Origin: Acinetobacter zhairuonensis
GTDB taxonomy: Bacteria; Pseudomonadota; Gammaproteobacteria; Pseudomonadales; Moraxellaceae
Assembly (NCBI RefSeq): GCF_022601715.1
Contig: NZ_JAKVIM010000001.1
Location: 62,001-126,000, forward strand
Length of the DNA: 64,000 nucleotides
Direction: 5' to 3'
This document shows positions 57,316 to 64,000 of the stretch, piece after piece; position 1 is the first letter of the stretch; each line of letters opens with the position of its first letter. The translations under genes were made by a program, and so were the position numbers. A model generated the notes under the pieces. It was not told where the DNA came from. It saw only the letters and a list, made by a program, of their open reading frames with translations, and did not search any database.

Positions 57316-58122
57316 TTAAACTTCTTCAGGCTGACCAAATAATGCAGTGAAAGCATGATCTGGACGTGGCTGCTTCATGAAACTTTCACCTACAAGGAAA
57401 CTGTGAATATCATGCTCTTGCATCATGCGCACATCTTCTGGGGTTGCAATGCCACTTTCAGTAATGAGGAGGCGAGAAGGATCGAGCAATTTCTTCAAAC
57501 GAATCGACGTGTTTAAGTCCACATCAAAGGTTTTAAGATTACGGTTGTTCACGCCCAATAAGCAGCGCTCAGAAAGTTGTAGCGCACGTTCAAGTTCTTC
57601 CTCATCATGCACTTCAACCAAGACATCCAGATTATGTTCGAATGCCGTTTTCGACATTTCTTCGAGTTGCTGATCAGACAAGCACGCCACAATCAGCAAA
57701 ATACAGTCGGCATGCAACGCACGTGCTTCAATCACATTATAAGGGTCAACGAGGAAGTCTTTGCGTAGTGCAGGCAAAGCGCAATGCGTGCGTGCAATTT
57801 GAATATTTTCATCTGCACCTTGGAAAAAATCCACATCCGTGAGCACAGAGAGGCAGGCTGCACCCGCTTGCTCATATTGTGCTGCAATTTCGGCAGGATT
57901 AAAGTTTTCACGAATAATCCCTTTCGAAGGCGATGCTTTCTTGATTTCAGCAATCACACCTGGACGCTTTTTTAAGAGCGCTTGGGCAAAACCACGCACA
58001 GGTGTTGCTGCTTGTGCCCATTGCTCCACATCATGTAGGCTGCGTTGCTTCAGGCGATCTGCCAGTTCTTCATGTTTACGGTCAACAATTTTACCTAAAA
58101 TTGTGTTTGCGATATAAACCAT
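57316..58122 (-). CDS. trpC: Indole-3-glycerol-phosphate synthase
   Basis: 268-residue TIM-barrel enzyme of tryptophan synthesis. It has the signature AEIKKASPSKGIIRE, LRKDFLVDPYNVIEARALHADCILLI, VEVHDEEEL, GVNNRNLKTFDVDL and ESGIATPEDV. It is the monofunctional form without a fused TrpF domain. It lies last in trpGDC, 15 bp after trpD. Confidence 0.97.
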   Translation of the reverse strand: MVYIANTILGKIVDRKHEELADRLKQRSLHDVEQWAQAATPVRGFAQALLKKRPGVIAEIKKASPSKGIIRENFNPAEIAAQYEQAGAACLSVLTDVDFFQGADENIQIARTHCALPALRKDFLVDPYNVIEARALHADCILLIVACLSDQQLEEMSKTAFEHNLDVLVEVHDEEELERALQLSERCLLGVNNRNLKTFDVDLNTSIRLKKLLDPSRLLITESGIATPEDVRMMQEHDIHSFLVGESFMKQPRPDHAFTALFGQPEEV

Positions 58123-58137
58123 GTGGGCATCCTTTCC

Positions 58138-59184
58138 TTAAGCTTCGTATTGTTTGAGTGTTTTGGTAAATTCAGACAGCACACTCATTTTTTCTAAAGC
58201 CTGCCCACCGTAAATAATGTCATGTGCTAAAGCCACACCTTGTTTATACGTGTTGGCTAAACCAGACACATAAATGCCTGCACCTGCATTTAAAGCAATC
58301 ATGTCCGCCGCTTTGGCACCACGATCAGATTTTTTGCGACCCAATGCATCTTTAATCAGTGCTAGGCTTTCCGCAGAATCTTCAATGATTAGACCTGTCA
58401 GTGTTTGCGATTCAATATCGACATCTTCAGGGTTAATCACCCATTCAGTAACTTCACCATCTTTCAACTCTGCAACATAAGTGGAGGATGCAAGGCTGAT
58501 TTCATCCAGTCCATCTTTAGAATGCACGACCATCACGTGTTCTGCGCCAAGTTGCTTCATCACTTCTGCAATTGGGCGGCACAATTCATTCGAGAATACG
58601 CCAATCACCAAACGCTTTACTCCAGCCGGATTCGTAAGCGGGCCGAGTAAGTTGAAGATGCTACGAATGCCGAGTTCTTTACGTGGACCCACTGCATATT
58701 TCATGGCTTTATGGTGGTTGGGTGCAAACAGGAAACCGACACCAACTTCACGAATGCAACGCTCAGTTTGTTGCATATTCAAGTCAAGGTTAATGCCTGC
58801 TTGTTCTAATAAGTCGGATGAACCAGACTTGGTTGATACCCCGCGGTTACCGTGCTTGGCAATGGTGGCACCTGCTGCAGCAATCACAAATGCTGACGCG
58901 GTTGAAACATTAAATAAGTTTTGTCCATCACCACCCGTACCGACAATATCAATCAGATTTGGAACATCACTGACATCAATTTTTGTGGCGAATTCACGCA
59001 TGACACGTGCAGCGGCAGTAATCTCATCAATACTTTCGCCTTTTAAGCGCAGCCCCATCATTAAAGCACCAATTTGTGCATCGGTGGCTTCGCCACTCAT
59101 GATGGTACGCATGACTTCTTCCATTTGGGTTTGGGTGAGATGGATATTTTTTGTAATATGATTTAAAGCTTGTTGAATATTCAT
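58138..59184 (-). CDS. trpD: Anthranilate phosphoribosyltransferase
   Basis: 348-residue enzyme that joins anthranilate to PRPP. It has the glycine-rich [40 protein letters not shown] and [11 protein letters not shown] motifs. Its ATG directly abuts the trpG stop, suggesting translational coupling. It is monofunctional, not fused to TrpG. Confidence 0.97.
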   Translation of the reverse strand: MNIQQALNHITKNIHLTQTQMEEVMRTIMSGEATDAQIGALMMGLRLKGESIDEITAAARVMREFATKIDVSDVPNLIDIVGTGGDGQNLFNVSTASAFVIAAAGATIAKHGNRGVSTKSGSSDLLEQAGINLDLNMQQTERCIREVGVGFLFAPNHHKAMKYAVGPRKELGIRSIFNLLGPLTNPAGVKRLVIGVFSNELCRPIAEVMKQLGAEHVMVVHSKDGLDEISLASSTYVAELKDGEVTEWVINPEDVDIESQTLTGLIIEDSAESLALIKDALGRKKSDRGAKAADMIALNAGAGIYVSGLANTYKQGVALAHDIIYGGQALEKMSVLSEFTKTLKQYEA

Positions 59185-59769
59185 TTATGCATAAATCTCT
59201 AAAAAGTTTTTGAAGATTTGGTGTCCGTGTTGGCTCAGAATGGATTCAGGGTGGAACTGCACACCTTCTACTGGCAGTGTCTTATGTTTAACACCCATAA
59301 TTTCTTCGATTGAGCCATCCGCCTCTTGGGTCCAGCAGGTCACTTCTAGGCAATCTGGCAAGCTCGCTTGATCAATCACCAAAGAGTGATAGCGGGTTGC
59401 AGAAAATGGTGAAGGCAGATTGCTAAAGATTCCTTTGTCACTGTGATACATGTCTGACAAACGACCATGCATGACGGTTTTGGCGCGTACAATTTTGCCG
59501 CCAAAGGCTTGTCCAATACTTTGATGACCTAAACACACGCCCAATAACGGAATTTTACCTGCGAAGTGCTGAATGGCAGGAATTGAAATACCTGCTTCGG
59601 ACGGGGAGCAAGGCCCTGGACCAATGACCAAATACTTCGGTTGCCATCGTTCAATGTCCTCCAAAGTCACGGCATCATTACGGACGACTTTCACTTCTTG
59701 GTTCAACTCGCCAAAATATTGGACGATGTTGTAAGTAAAAGAGTCATAATTGTCGATCATGAGAAGCAT
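59185..59769 (-). CDS. trpG: Anthranilate synthase glutamine amidotransferase subunit
   Basis: 194-residue class I amidotransferase. The catalytic triad is Cys79 in [12 protein letters not shown] plus His and Glu in GVQFHPES. It supplies ammonia to TrpE, which is not in this window, and may also serve PabB, as amphibolic TrpG/PabA subunits do. It is first in a trpGDC unit, the arrangement reported for Acinetobacter. Confidence 0.96.
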   Translation of the reverse strand: MLLMIDNYDSFTYNIVQYFGELNQEVKVVRNDAVTLEDIERWQPKYLVIGPGPCSPSEAGISIPAIQHFAGKIPLLGVCLGHQSIGQAFGGKIVRAKTVMHGRLSDMYHSDKGIFSNLPSPFSATRYHSLVIDQASLPDCLEVTCWTQEADGSIEEIMGVKHKTLPVEGVQFHPESILSQHGHQIFKNFLEIYA

Positions 59770-59872
59770 TTCAGATGTAACCTCTTGAGTTGCATAAAGT
59801 TATAGCTAGGAATTTTCTTATACTCTTGATGTTGCCCATGCTCTTGGACACGCTATTTTTAAGTGAGCATAA

Positions 59873-59897
59873 AAAAGCCTGCTATGCGCAGGCTACT
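59873..59897 (-). terminator. Terminator after the ygiN-like gene
   Basis: An AGCCTGC / GCAGGCT stem is followed on the minus strand by TTTTTTA. Confidence 0.8.
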
Positions 59898-59956
59898 TTA
59901 GCAGTTTTTACAGGATTTGTGATAATTTCATGCACAATCATCTAACTAGGATAGCG

Positions 59957-60280
59957 TTAATTGTGGTTTAAACCCAATTGCATGATTCTAATCTTGGTGT
60001 CTTGAATTGCATCTTTGACTAGAGTTTGAAATTCTTGCATATGCGGAGTCTGCATATGCTGTTCCAAATGGGCTAAAGATTGCCACTTTTCAAACATGAT
60101 AATCGAATTGCAAGGCTTGTACTGGAAACTGGCATTGCTGTCTTGGTCGATGTAGAGCTCATAACCAAAACAACCTATTTCTTGTAGCACCAAAGGTGTT
60201 ACTTGTCTAAATGCATTCAGTACAGTTTCGTAATGAGCTGAACCTTCTTTGATTTGAATTTCTGCAATCACTGTAAGCAT
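59957..60280 (-). CDS. Putative quinol monooxygenase (YgiN/ABM family)
   Basis: 107-residue dimeric ferredoxin-like fold protein of the antibiotic biosynthesis monooxygenase family: LTVIAEIQIKEGS at the start, GCFGYELYIDQD, then MFEKWQSLAHLEQHMQTPHMQEF. YgiN of E. coli re-oxidises menadiol and is encoded next to mdaB, the same pairing seen here (11 bp after mdaB). Together they would cycle quinones reduced by MdaB. Confidence 0.88.
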   Translation of the reverse strand: MLTVIAEIQIKEGSAHYETVLNAFRQVTPLVLQEIGCFGYELYIDQDSNASFQYKPCNSIIMFEKWQSLAHLEQHMQTPHMQEFQTLVKDAIQDTKIRIMQLGLNHN

Positions 60281-60291
60281 GATGAAGTCCT

Positions 60292-60876
60292 TTATGCCGC
60301 AAAGAGCGTATCTAGATGTGCACGATATGCTTCTAAATATTGCGGTACATTGGTTTCTTTAACCACGTCATTGACAATAAATGTCTCTAAACCTTGCATA
60401 CCTAAGAATTGATTGGCTTTATGAAATGGCAGATAAACACCATCTACACCAACGCCTTCAAAGAACTGTTCTTGATCTTCAAATGCTTCAATTGGCGCAT
60501 TCCAAGTGAGCGATAACATATATTTTTTGTCATGAATTAATCCACCTGAGCCATATTTTTTACTTGCATCACTGCGCGAACGCCCATCATTGGCGTATAA
60601 AGTGCCATGACCGATGGTAAATACATCATCAATATATTTTTTCATGGTCCATGGTGCACCCATCCACCAACCGGGCATTTGATAAATAATGACATCCGCC
60701 CAAACATAGTTGGCAATTTCATTTTGAATGTCATATTCATCATCGGTTCTTGTAATACGCACCTCACATCCGAGTTGGCTTAAATGCATATGGGCAAAAT
60801 CAGTTAAGGTATTGTTGAGTTCACCATTTGAGTGCGCGAATTGTTTTGCACCATTCACAATCAAGATGTTTTTCAT
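60292..60876 (-). CDS. mdaB: NADPH:quinone oxidoreductase MdaB
   Basis: 194-residue flavodoxin-like two-electron quinone reductase. It has NILIVNGAKQFAHSNGELN at the N-terminus, YQMPGWWMGAPWTMKKYIDDVFT as the FAD/quinone region, and LSLTWNAPIEAF. Length matches E. coli MdaB. It forms an operon with the ygiN-like gene and probably protects against quinone redox cycling. Confidence 0.93.
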   Translation of the reverse strand: MKNILIVNGAKQFAHSNGELNNTLTDFAHMHLSQLGCEVRITRTDDEYDIQNEIANYVWADVIIYQMPGWWMGAPWTMKKYIDDVFTIGHGTLYANDGRSRSDASKKYGSGGLIHDKKYMLSLTWNAPIEAFEDQEQFFEGVGVDGVYLPFHKANQFLGMQGLETFIVNDVVKETNVPQYLEAYRAHLDTLFAA

Positions 60877-61901
60877 TACATGACCTAGAGTAAATCTTTT
60901 GAGTTGAGCGAGAGTATAGAGAAGACATTCATTTTGAAAAATCGATCAATCTGCAAAATATTGTTGACTAAAAATCACGAATTGGGTTTAAGAGTTGCAT
61001 GACAGCTTTAGACAATAAAGCGTGGAAGTGGCATCTTAGTCTTGTGACATCCATGGGATACCCAGTAAAAATTTAGAAGTTAAAAATCTCACAATCATGA
61101 TGATGATCAATAGATTGAGAAATCACGTTCTCGAGTCTAGGGTTAAATATTGAATAATTATTCCTGTGTAGAGGAAAACTACCCATTCTTTCTTGATGAT
61201 TTAGGCAGAGAGATGCCATTTTTCGCTCTTTTTTTCTCCAAAACCATTCGGTAACCATTCTTTTGCATGGTTGTTCCATGCTTCAAGGCTGCTAATCTTC
61301 AGAAACGGATAAGAGCTCAGTGAATGAGTGAAATTCCGAAGTAATATTTTTAAGAGACCCATAATTAGGGACGACTATGGTTTTCTTGGAAATATTTAAC
61401 TTGTTGAAAAGTATCGATGTGAAATCGAATGATTAGAGATAGTAAATATCGAATTCGAAAATAACATGGATATTTCGCTCTTGAAGGATTGCAAGAGTTT
61501 ACTGCTAAAAAGGATGTGTAATCATGATGGTTAAAGATAAAGAACAATTTTTTTTGCAAAAACAGCATTTAATGTTTTTTTCAAAAAGCACATCTGAATT
61601 ATGTCAATTCTTCAGCTTTCACAGCTATTTTGAGTAGTTTTCTCTTAATTCCGCATACAGTTTTGTTTACTTGAACTCATTGGATTGAATCGAGCATCTT
61701 AATTGCGAGCGTTATTTTCTGGATTGTAGCTTCGAGCATTAAAAAATACGTCGTAAATGCAACAAGCTAAAAATATTTGAATTGCCCTGACGGGTAGCCA
61801 TTGAGATTAAATATTACATTTAATCCTAAATGAGTAGGTGTTTTTCATTGGACCGAAAGACAGTTACTGATTTAAAACCTAACTAAAGGACTAGAGACGA
61901 G
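60877..61901. other. 1-kb gene-poor interval between mdaB and the FadL-like gene
   Basis: This is the longest gene-free interval in the window. One candidate is a 53-codon minus-strand frame at 61201-61362, starting MGLLKILLRNFTHSL and ending in a charged, protein-like tail (KEWLPNGFGEKKSEKW). It has no ribosome site and continues as broken frames, so it is probably a relic. The last 60 bp carry the promoter and GACTAGAGAC leader of the FadL-like gene. Confidence 0.45.
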
Positions 61902-63086
61902 ATGAAGTTCAATAAGAAAAAGTACCTCAGCATTGCAATACTCTCTGTATTTGCAGGTCAAACTTTTGCTGCTGGTTTAGAACGTTCACCACAGCAAATT
62001 GATGCCTTATTTGAATCTGGTACCTATGCGGAAGTGAGTTATACTCATATTTCTCCTGATATACAGGGGACAGATACCAGTGGTAATCATATTTCCGATT
62101 TGGCAGAAGATTTTCAAACTCTGGGTTATGCAGTTAAAACTGATTTAAGTCCAAGTTTCCGATTAGCCGTTATTTATGATGAACCATATGGTGCCAAAGT
62201 TAAGTTTAGTGGCGAGAATAATTTTATTGCAACTGATTTACCTGCTTCAGATGCCAATACACGTGTTGAGGTAACCTCTAAAAATCTTACCACTTTATTG
62301 GGTTATAACCTCAATAAAAACTTCATGATTTACGGTGGTCCAGCTCTTCAAGAACTAAAAGCAGATGTGAATTTACGTGGTTTGACCTATGCAGCGAATA
62401 GCGGCTACAACAACAGTTTTGATGACATGGCTGTAGGTTGGGTTGCAGGCATGAGTTATGCCAAGCCAGAACTCGGTATTCTTGCATCATTAACTTATCG
62501 TTCTGAAATTGATCATAAAACTACAATTGAAGAAGATGTACCTGCTGGTGATCTGTATGGTGTTCCATATTCACATAGCAATGCAGGTTCGATTACTACA
62601 CCAGAGTCGGTGAATTTAAACTTGCAAACGGGTTTAAATCCAACAACGGCATTATTTGCGAAAGTACGCTGGGTGCCATGGAGTGATTTTGTCTATGCAC
62701 CACCAGCACTTAAAGAAGTAACCAAGGCTTTACAATTAGGTCCAAATAAACAGGGGCTACCTTTATTAAATTACCATGATGACCAAACAGCGGTAGAGAT
62801 TGGTATCGGGAAACGTTTAACACCAAAACTTGCAATGTCAGTTTCTGGCTTATGGGATTCAGGTGCAGGTGCTCCAGCACCAACTTTGGGTCCTGTTGAA
62901 GGCTACTGGGGGCTTGGTTTAGCAGGTAAATATAACATTAATGATAATGTTGCCTTAAGTGTAGGTGGTCGTTATATGTGGTTTGGTGATGTAAAAGGTG
63001 AAGTATCTGATGGTCGCATTGTTGGTGATTTTAAAAATAATGACGGCTACATTGTAGGTATGAAACTCTCTTATAAATCAAAATAA
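61902..63086 (+). CDS. FadL/TodX-family outer membrane transport protein
   Basis: 394 residues. A signal peptide (residues 1-23, ending TFAAG) precedes a 14-strand-type barrel of the OMPP1/FadL/TodX family, with LGYAVKTDLSPSFRLAVIYDEPYGAKV near residue 75 and GVSDG-like C-terminal strands ending MKLSYKSK. FadL proteins admit long-chain fatty acids or hydrophobic aromatics. The mature N-terminus (LERSPQQIDALFESGTYAEV) is the usual hatch segment. The substrate is not readable from sequence. It is terminated at 63112-63152. Confidence 0.88.
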   Translation: MKFNKKKYLSIAILSVFAGQTFAAGLERSPQQIDALFESGTYAEVSYTHISPDIQGTDTSGNHISDLAEDFQTLGYAVKTDLSPSFRLAVIYDEPYGAKVKFSGENNFIATDLPASDANTRVEVTSKNLTTLLGYNLNKNFMIYGGPALQELKADVNLRGLTYAANSGYNNSFDDMAVGWVAGMSYAKPELGILASLTYRSEIDHKTTIEEDVPAGDLYGVPYSHSNAGSITTPESVNLNLQTGLNPTTALFAKVRWVPWSDFVYAPPALKEVTKALQLGPNKQGLPLLNYHDDQTAVEIGIGKRLTPKLAMSVSGLWDSGAGAPAPTLGPVEGYWGLGLAGKYNINDNVALSVGGRYMWFGDVKGEVSDGRIVGDFKNNDGYIVGMKLSYKSK

Positions 63087-63111
63087 TTTTTTCTAATTTT
63101 TACCAGTTTAG

Positions 63112-63152
63112 GTCCTTCCTTCTCCCTGAAAATGGGGGAAGGGAATTTTTTT
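63112..63152 (+). terminator. Rho-independent terminator after the FadL-like gene
   Basis: A TTCCTTCTCCC / GGGGAAGGGAA stem (imperfect) is followed by TTTTTTT. Confidence 0.85.
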
Positions 63153-63410
63153 ATTTAAGCCTTCAAATTTACTTCTGAGTTATTTCTATTCCTTTTTTCG
63201 TTCGAATATTAACCTTTGTTTTCATGGTTAAAATGCAGCAACTTTAGTGCACCTTCATGTTATACAGTGCAAAAAATGCATCCTTGTAATATAGAGTTAG
63301 CAGGCTATATTGATTATTTATAATTAATTCTTTGTTTTTATTATTAAAAAATTAGTGGCATGAAAATCGCTTAAAGAATCTTAACTTGTATACAAGATAG
63401 GATGCATAAA
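63153..63410. other. Promoter region of the allophanate hydrolase gene
   Basis: About 260 A+T-rich bp without a gene. The only clear element is the CTTGTATACAAG palindrome at 63385-63396. Confidence 0.55.
63385..63396. promoter_or_regulatory. Palindromic operator candidate CTTGTATACAAG
   Basis: A perfect 12-bp palindrome lies 14 bp before the probable start of the allophanate hydrolase gene. TTGTATACAA dyads are common targets of GntR-family repressors. It differs from the HutC core TGTATATACA by two bases in the centre. Confidence 0.55.
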
Positions 63411-64000
63411 GTGAGCATATTTCAATCTCTCGGCTGGACCATCGCAGAATGGCAAACTGCCTATAAAACACAAAAAATCCAATTGAGCGATTTAATTACC
63501 TGGGTTCAGGCATTTGATGCTGAAGATACGGCATGGATTTCTATTGCGACCCCAGCAATCTTGCAACAACAAATTGAAGAACTACAAAAAAGCAGTGTCG
63601 ATAGTGCAGCCTTATTTGAACAATTTCCATTGTACGGTATTCCATTTGCTGTAAAAGACAATATTGATGCCACAGGCTTTGCAACGACAGCTGGCTGCAA
63701 GGTGCTGACAGACATTGTCAATGAAGATGCTGAAACCGTGCGTTTGCTTAAGCAAGCTGGGGCGATATTGGTTGGGAAAACCAACCTTGACCAATTTGCC
63801 ACTGGTCTGGTTGGAACCCGTTCTCCATTTGGAGCGGTAGTGAATAGTTTTAACCCAGATTATGTCAGTGGCGGCTCCAGTTCAGGTTCTGCCAGTGTAG
63901 TAGCTCGTGGTTTGGTCCCTTTTTCCTTAGGCACTGACACGGCTGGCTCGGGGCGGGTGCCGGCTGCTTTTAACAATATTGTGGGTTTAAAACCAACTAA
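63411..64000 (+). CDS. atzF: Allophanate hydrolase (amidase-signature), 3' end cut by window
   Basis: The frame is open from GTG 63411 to the window edge (196 codons of about 600). It is an amidase-signature enzyme with catalytic Lys82 in IPFAVKDNIDATGF, cis-Ser157 in SGGSSSGSAS and nucleophile Ser180 in GTDTAGSGRVPAA. The phrase VGKTNLDQFATGLVGTRSPFGAV is close to AtzF/DUR1,2-type allophanate hydrolases, which split allophanate into ammonia and CO2 after urea carboxylase. An in-frame ATG at 63402 is an alternative start, but AGG at 63399-63401 suits GTG 63411. Confidence 0.88.
   Translation, partial: MSIFQSLGWTIAEWQTAYKTQKIQLSDLITWVQAFDAEDTAWISIATPAILQQQIEELQKSSVDSAALFEQFPLYGIPFAVKDNIDATGFATTAGCKVLTDIVNEDAETVRLLKQAGAILVGKTNLDQFATGLVGTRSPFGAVVNSFNPDYVSGGSSSGSASVVARGLVPFSLGTDTAGSGRVPAAFNNIVGLKPT

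Noticed and set aside
58481..59161. 226-codon plus-strand frame inside trpD
   Set aside because: Antisense to an intact trpD with conserved motifs throughout; a shadow frame caused by codon bias.
1..64000. Insertion sequences, prophage, CRISPR arrays, toxin-antitoxin pairs
   Set aside because: No transposase or integrase motif, no regularly spaced repeats and no recognisable toxin-antitoxin gene pair was found on either strand.

Overview
The window reads as a chromosomal segment of an Acinetobacter-like gammaproteobacterium. Base composition is A+T-leaning, and gene order matches arrangements known from that genus: rubA-rubB-estB-oxyR, trpGDC without trpE, a hut cluster with hutC and hutD ahead of hutU, and pga exopolysaccharide genes. 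I see no transposase, integrase, phage module or CRISPR array. Most of the window is dense housekeeping and catabolic sequence with clean rho-independent terminators.

Layout: 1-1.8 kb holds the 3' part of fadH and a tRNA-Ser. 2.5-4.5 kb holds a LysR regulator and a TorF-like porin. 5.0-12.0 kb is a five-gene block (M20 carbamoylase-type hydrolase, class III aminotransferase, aldehyde dehydrogenase, APC permease, agmatine deiminase). I infer it imports agmatine and converts it to GABA, with the M20 enzyme standing in for the usual nitrilase-type AguB. 12.2-19.6 kb is a histidine utilisation locus (hutC, hutD, hutU, hutH, hutI, hutG) with two TGTATATACA HutC-type operators. Between hutH and hutI lies only the deletion scar of a permease gene (hutT). 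19.9-22.5 kb carries a peptide deformylase, an AraC regulator and an Fsr-like MFS exporter.

22.6-25.6 kb is the most eroded stretch. It holds a decayed second deformylase fused to a DUF559 fragment, another broken gene and several orphan small proteins. 25.8-31.6 kb has metH and a Pit phosphate transporter, whose upstream region carries a candidate Pho box. 31.9-35.6 kb is pgaBCD without pgaA. 36-39.3 kb is oxyR, estB, rubB, rubA (alkane hydroxylase electron transfer plus peroxide sensing). 39.7-44.9 kb has apt, a frameshifted YqiA-like esterase, an SRPBCC protein, lysS and a Wzi-family outer membrane protein.

45.5-52.3 kb has a pirin, an L,D-transpeptidase, hemE, a DUF817 membrane protein and a DUF3015/DUF4105 pair. 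52.3-55.1 kb is an arsenic locus (arsC divergent from arsR-acr3-arsH) around a palindromic operator. 55.1-60.9 kb has folE, an Smr protein, a DUF2798 protein, trpGDC and a ygiN-mdaB quinone pair. The window ends with a FadL-type outer membrane protein and the 5' part of an allophanate hydrolase gene.

No wholly new system stands out. The points most worth following are the rewired agmatine pathway, the hutT deletion, the pga locus lacking its porin, the deformylase/DUF559 chimera and the DUF3015-DUF4105 envelope pair. All product names come from reading motifs; no database search was possible.
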